From Micavibrio aeruginosavorus (GTDB lineage Bacteria; Pseudomonadota; Alphaproteobacteria; Micavibrionales; Micavibrionaceae): a stretch of DNA of 10,440 bases. Below the pieces are notes generated by a model. The model saw nothing but the letters and a program-made list of their open reading frames with translations, had not been told where the DNA came from and made no database searches. This document shows positions 6,537 to 10,440 of the stretch, one piece after another; positions within the stretch are counted from its first letter, which is position 1, and the number at the start of each line of letters is the position of its first letter. The stretch is from NCBI GenBank assembly GCA_003241475.1, contig QFQB01000109.1:1-10440 (forward strand). The letters run 5' to 3'. A program made the translations under genes and the position numbers.

Positions 6537-8649
6537 ACCTATGTTCGACGAGCGGACGCGGTCAGGCCTAAAGCGTTTGAAAACCAGCATCGAAAAAATA
6601 GAGCGAGGCGATTTATCGGATATCGGAACGGGTGAGGCTCTGGCTCTTTGGGCAGAGGACATTGCCAATGGGATCAACATTTACGACGGTGGCAAAGACG
6701 CCGTTGCTTTGAAACGATCCATTCTGGATTTTTCTTATCTTATAAAATGCTTTGGATTGGGCTTTGGAACGATCGATATACGCCATAATGCGATTGATAT
6801 CCTTGCCACGGTAAAGGTACTGGTAGAGCTTGCAGGCATAGAAAAAGGCATTGATGAAACGGATTTACAGCATTTTCAGGTGAAGCTAACGAAATGGCTA
6901 CAGGATGATGAGGTTTTGAATAAATGCGCAGCTGTCGCATCTGAAGATTTCAGGGCGGCAGGCCACGACATTCCGGCAATGATTTACGGTCGTCTGCAAG
7001 TTGTCGGCAGGCATCCGGACATGTCGGAAAAACTTATCATCGCAGAGACAACGCATCCTGCCCACGCCCTTTCTGCGCTTCTTCTTTTGAAGGCAACAGG
7101 AAATATTGTCGGTGAAACAGGAAGCCGAATGGATATTACGACGCTTTCGGAATCCGTTGCCGATTTGACTAGCTTGGGCAACACGCTCGAAACGCTCTTG
7201 GAGAATAAAACCTATCGTAGCCATGTCGCAAGCCGCGGCCGGATCATCGCCATGATCGCCAAGAGCGATACGACCAGACAGGATGGGCGGGGTGAGGCTG
7301 AATTCGCGCAGTATGAAGCCTGTGTCGATGTGTATCGCGTTGCAGAAAAAATGCGCCGGAAATATCCCGAACTGCAAAACGTCATGCCATCGATCATGAA
7401 TGGCGGGGGCCATGCCCTGCAACGCGGCGGTGGACGCGTGACGGAAATCCCGGCCGTGCATGGCCGTGCGGCAGCGGATGCACGCGCGACGGATTGTGGG
7501 CCTTCAACTCTCACGATACAAGGGCAACAATTGGGTATTTTGCTCTGCCCCGGCAAAGTGGCGATCGGTACGCTGGAGGCCTTGGCGGCACAAAATCTTT
7601 ACACCAAAGCTGGTGTGCACGGGGAAATGCCCGAAGTGCATTCGGAAAAAAACATGAACCGGCAATATGCGCGGATCGATGCGTGGCTGTACGCAAAAAC
7701 AGCAGGATTGGCTTTTGAAGCTCTGACAAGAAACAATCCGGCGATAGATAATTTGTTGGTTCGTGCGCCGTGGCTATCCATGAAGGCCGGGAATGTCAGT
7801 TCGCGTCCCGGAAAGCGGGGCGAAAAAATGGTCGGCCCTGGCATTACACCGCAGGAGGCCGTAGGCAATAATCCCAAAGCCTTGCAGGGACGCGCTATTT
7901 CGGGCGAGCGTTTAACGGCTCATGCCTGTCTTCCCGTTTTTTCCGTTCTGGGGCTTTTGGAGGCAATGGAAACGGTGCGCGGGCAGGGGCAGGCCAGCCG
8001 GAATGAGGAAAAATACGGAGATGCGTTGCATCATCTTTACAGGACCCACAAAATCCATCGCGATGGCGTGCGCGCAACCATCAACGCCGTAACCATGGCA
8101 GATTTCGATATAGCATGGCCGCTTTTGACCGGCAGGCAAAGACCTTCTCCGGCAGAGGTTCTTAAGCTAGCAAACGCCTTTAAGTATAAAGATTCTGATG
8201 GTACGGATACGCCCGAAATTACGCTGGCGTTTTTAGAAGAATATTTTCTGGATGTTGAAAAACTCAGTTATGAAATGATAGCAGGGCAAAAAGCAAAAAA
8301 GGGTTTCGTTCACGGAGACGGCTTAAAAAAACTATGGCCGGAGCTGGAGAACGAGGTTGCAAAACGCGACCGCGCTGCGGAATTTGCCCGCGTGATAGAA
8401 TGCTCTCGCACAGTAGAATGGATAAAAACGTTTGATCAGCCATTATCAGAAATAGAGTTTCGCATAACACAATGTCTTTACGCGAGTGCAGACGTGGTGA
8501 ATGCCCCCGTGGGTATATTGGCAACGCGCACGAGGCTGGAACCGGTCTATGAGGTTAAGAACGGTGTGAAAACGAAGTTCATGAAGCCGGAAAGTTTTCT
8601 TGAAGGTCACGTTGCGGCGCTTTTGGAAATTCCGCCAGCATTGCGGTAG
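6499..8649 (+). CDS. ppc: Phosphoenolpyruvate carboxylase-like protein, C-terminal part (continuation after frameshift)
   Basis: This is residues 279-994 of the frame-corrected protein. An ATG at 6424 in this frame is an artefact inside the N-terminal part. Family landmarks in order: KCFGLGFGTIDIRHN (Arg373) for KCFGVPLVRIDIRQ; LSESVADL (Glu496), the metal-ligand Glu of FETLDDL; AKSDTTRQDG (Asp535), the second metal ligand of YSDSAKDAG, with Arg for Lys; NGGGHALQRGGG (579-590) for HGRGGSIGRGG, with Asn for His and Gly for the first Arg but Arg587 kept; TLTIQGQQ for RVTEQGE; SSRPGKR (Arg714) for GSRPAKR; and GRAI (Arg743) for LRAI. The C-terminus lacks the usual RNTG ending and its final Asn, a ligand for the aspartate inhibitor in E. 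coli. The fold is PEPC; catalytic activity is uncertain. The alignment is by eye from memory of E. coli PEPC. The stop is 3 bp from the convergent adhesin gene. Confidence 0.85.
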   Translation, partial: ARYLETLESIRSKPMFDERTRSGLKRLKTSIEKIERGDLSDIGTGEALALWAEDIANGINIYDGGKDAVALKRSILDFSYLIKCFGLGFGTIDIRHNAIDILATVKVLVELAGIEKGIDETDLQHFQVKLTKWLQDDEVLNKCAAVASEDFRAAGHDIPAMIYGRLQVVGRHPDMSEKLIIAETTHPAHALSALLLLKATGNIVGETGSRMDITTLSESVADLTSLGNTLETLLENKTYRSHVASRGRIIAMIAKSDTTRQDGRGEAEFAQYEACVDVYRVAEKMRRKYPELQNVMPSIMNGGGHALQRGGGRVTEIPAVHGRAAADARATDCGPSTLTIQGQQLGILLCPGKVAIGTLEALAAQNLYTKAGVHGEMPEVHSEKNMNRQYARIDAWLYAKTAGLAFEALTRNNPAIDNLLVRAPWLSMKAGNVSSRPGKRGEKMVGPGITPQEAVGNNPKALQGRAISGERLTAHACLPVFSVLGLLEAMETVRGQGQASRNEEKYGDALHHLYRTHKIHRDGVRATINAVTMADFDIAWPLLTGRQRPSPAEVLKLANAFKYKDSDGTDTPEITLAFLEEYFLDVEKLSYEMIAGQKAKKGFVHGDGLKKLWPELENEVAKRDRAAEFARVIECSRTVEWIKTFDQPLSEIEFRITQCLYASADVVNAPVGILATRTRLEPVYEVKNGVKTKFMKPESFLEGHVAALLEIPPALR

Positions 8650-8652
8650 TTC

Positions 8653-10440
8653 TTACAGCAAGCATCCACCCGTCATGCCGTCACTGACGAGACATCCTGT
8701 TTTTGCACGGGGGTCATAGTTCGATTTGTTGTCATCTTTAGCTTCAGCGCTGTCCTCTTCGCTTTCGCCACCATTATCACCATTCTGGGCTTGGGCGGCT
8801 GTATCCGTATTCTGTCCCACTGTTCCAAAACCGCCAGCTTCAGAGGCAGGGGTCAACTCCGTTACGCTGGTTTTACCAAGGTTCGTCGCGTGGTTGACGA
8901 TAGATGTATCTAAAGGATTTTCAACTGGTGTCACGGGTGGGACGTAGCCCACTGCGCCAAGACCTGTATATGTCAGATTGCCGTTTACGCGAACGATGTT
9001 ATAGCCGAGAGAGCTTGCAAGCGTTCCAGCACCCAGGATGATTGGTTGATCGTTTATGGTACGTGTGCCAAGCGTATAGGTCGGTGTGCCAGACAAGGCA
9101 TCGGCAAGGAGATCGCCTGTAACTAGTCCTGAAAGTGTATACGTGTAGGTAACGGCGGCACCGTCATGCGATATTTTATCATCTGCGCGCACCGTAAGGG
9201 TCGGCAGGGCAGCAAAGATGAAGTGGCTACCCGTTGCGGCAACGGATGAAACAGGTGTGCTGTTATAATTCGTGTTGTAGAGGTTTTTCCCCGTAAGGCC
9301 GCCTTTGATAGTTTCATCCCAATGGCTTGCGTAGACAAGGTAGCGGCCGCCAGCGGCCGAAATCGCCGTAACGCCGGAACTGGAGTTATTGATAAAGTCA
9401 TCCTTGGCAACGATCAGGACCGATGTGCCGGTTCCATTCGAGGAAATACGGCCATTCGTGCCCAGCGTAATGTCGCGGGCTGTCAGGCCCAGATCAACGG
9501 CGTCGCGGTCGAAGGCTCCGGGCGCGCCGATGGCGCTGGCGCCATCCCATCCGGCAAATAGGTTCATCGTGCCGGTTCCGTTGTTTACAAGGGCGGCATT
9601 GACTGTGATGTTGCCGTTTGTGAGAATGTTCAGATCGCCAGCACTGTTAGATGTTCCATTAGCGCTAACAGTGACATCACCGCCTTTGGAGTAAATCGTA
9701 ACGTCGCCGCCGCCCAAAATCAGTCCGCCGACATCAACATTTTTACCGAAGATCTGTACGTCGAAACTTTTCGAAGATGCATTCCATGTGTTGATGCCGA
9801 CATCGCCTATGCTGGCGGTGCTGCCTATAACAAGCGCGGACATACCGGACAGATAGCCCAGTTCCGTATCGTTTAGGTTCAGGCCGCCCGCACCGCCGCC
9901 GAGGTTGACAGCCTGCGTATTGGTGAAGGGACGGATTGTCAGGACGGATGCACCGGAGCCTGTGATGTTACCGCCAATCGAGGCGTCATCTGCAATCATG
10001 GTCAGGTCATTCGCGCCCATTGAAACGCTCGAGCCGGTTGTGATTGTACCTGTTCCTGCGTTCCACGTGTTCGCGCCTGTCATGACGACCGGGCGGTTCA
10101 GATTAATGGCGCCGTTTCTTGAGGCAAGAGTTATGGCGCCCAGATTGATGTCGCCTGTGCCGTTATTTTCGTAGTCGGCGGCAAGGTTGATGTCCAGTGC
10201 GCCGTTGCTTGATCCGATATTATAATTGCTGTTGATGTTGTTGTCGGCGTTCAGGGTAAGGGTAGAGCTTCCTGCCACGGATTTGGCGATGGCATCGGAG
10301 ATGGTGATGTCTGCGACGTCGCCGCCGTTGTTTTTGGCATAGGCGGTGAAACTGCCCGATCCAAGCGTAATGCCGCCCAGATCCATATCGTTGCCGTACA
10401 GTTCAACCGCAAATCCTTTGGAACCCAAGTTCCAGCTGTC
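8653..10440 (-). CDS. Filamentous-haemagglutinin-like beta-solenoid adhesin with MBG-like domain (C-terminal part)
   Basis: This is the last 595 residues of a large surface or secreted protein; the frame is open through the right edge, so the start is outside. An internal TTG at 10428 is not a credible start because repeat sequence continues across it. The chain is rich in Gly, Asn, Thr and Asp with short beta-strand repeats (NGTGDINLGAITLASRNGAINL and similar), typical of right-handed beta-helix exoproteins of the two-partner-secretion type. A ~215-residue unit is repeated: WNLGSKGFAVELYG at the right edge and WNASSKSFDVQIFG near 9784. GRYLVYASHWDETIKGGL (about 9345-9292) and the LTVRADDKISHDG... 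module (about 8965-9201, MBG-like) are the usual end of such adhesins. Then come a Pro linker, an acidic Glu/Asp-rich stretch, and a tail CLVSDGMTGGCLL with two Cys. No autotransporter barrel is seen. Adhesion or biofilm function is inferred from the family. Confidence 0.85.
   Translation of the reverse strand, partial: DSWNLGSKGFAVELYGNDMDLGGITLGSGSFTAYAKNNGGDVADITISDAIAKSVAGSSTLTLNADNNINSNYNIGSSNGALDINLAADYENNGTGDINLGAITLASRNGAINLNRPVVMTGANTWNAGTGTITTGSSVSMGANDLTMIADDASIGGNITGSGASVLTIRPFTNTQAVNLGGGAGGLNLNDTELGYLSGMSALVIGSTASIGDVGINTWNASSKSFDVQIFGKNVDVGGLILGGGDVTIYSKGGDVTVSANGTSNSAGDLNILTNGNITVNAALVNNGTGTMNLFAGWDGASAIGAPGAFDRDAVDLGLTARDITLGTNGRISSNGTGTSVLIVAKDDFINNSSSGVTAISAAGGRYLVYASHWDETIKGGLTGKNLYNTNYNSTPVSSVAATGSHFIFAALPTLTVRADDKISHDGAAVTYTYTLSGLVTGDLLADALSGTPTYTLGTRTINDQPIILGAGTLASSLGYNIVRVNGNLTYTGLGAVGYVPPVTPVENPLDTSIVNHATNLGKTSVTELTPASEAGGFGTVGQNTDTAAQAQNGDNGGESEEDSAEAKDDNKSNYDPRAKTGCLVSDGMTGGCLL
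9673..9792 (-). repeat. Second copy of the adhesin repeat unit
   Basis: The protein segment NTWNASSKSFDVQIFGKNVDVGG... encoded here parallels DSWNLGSKGFAVELYGNDMDLGG... at 10315-10440, 645 bp away. Shared positions include WN, SK, F-V, G, D-GG and the GGDV end. The copies are diverged, as expected for an old solenoid repeat, and more copies are likely beyond the right edge. Confidence 0.6.
10315..10440 (-). repeat. First visible copy of the adhesin repeat unit (cut by window edge)
   Basis: This segment encodes DSWNLGSKGFAVELYG and DMDLGGITLGSG, the counterpart of the unit at 9673-9792. It begins at the edge of the window, so the true repeat boundary cannot be set. Confidence 0.55.

Noticed and set aside
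6898..7461. 187-codon minus-strand open frame
   Set aside because: Antisense to the PEPC-like gene and without any recognisable feature.
8653..10428. Adhesin as a complete gene starting at the TTG at 10428
   Set aside because: The repeat continues through the TTG to the window edge with no stop, ribosome site or signal peptide.

Overview
The window looks like ordinary chromosome from a Gram-negative proteobacterium of moderate GC content. The DusB-type protein and the giant adhesin style lean towards an alphaproteobacterium, but that placement is inference and weak. No rRNA, tRNA, CRISPR array or complete insertion sequence was recognised.

Layout. Positions 1-2677 hold a tight minus-strand cluster: a LysR-type regulator, a YhiN/HI0933-family flavoprotein overlapping it by 4 bp, and a tRNA-dihydrouridine synthase of the DusB type overlapping that by 8 bp. 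The Dus reading frame runs off the left edge, and its last stretch no longer looks like Dus. Positions 2678-2812 are an AT-rich divergent control region with repeated TATTC/GAATA half-sites. Positions 2813-5076 form a plus-strand operon of three enzymes: a YcaC-like cysteine hydrolase, a VOC-fold ring-cleaving dioxygenase (MhqO type) and a small serine hydrolase (MhqD type). The last two are the known pair for electrophile and quinone detoxification in Firmicutes, where a MarR repressor controls them. Here the divergent LysR is the likely regulator. Positions 5077-5323 are non-coding and hold several short inverted repeats. A cold-shock protein gene follows (5324-5527) and ends in a textbook intrinsic terminator.

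Positions 5664-8649 encode a full-length but divergent phosphoenolpyruvate carboxylase homologue of 994 residues, split by an apparent one-base insertion in a GGG run at 6497-6499. It keeps the catalytic His, both metal-ligand positions and several phosphate-binding Arg residues. It has lost the conserved His and the first Arg of the glycine-rich active-site loop, and the Arg of the GGDRDGN motif. Convergent with it, 3 bp away, is the C-terminal part of a large beta-solenoid adhesin of the filamentous-haemagglutinin type with an MBG-like domain, which leaves the window at the right edge.

The most interesting points are the altered active site and frameshift of the PEPC-like gene, the LysR-linked detoxification operon with its operator-like repeats, and the odd end of the Dus frame at the left edge.
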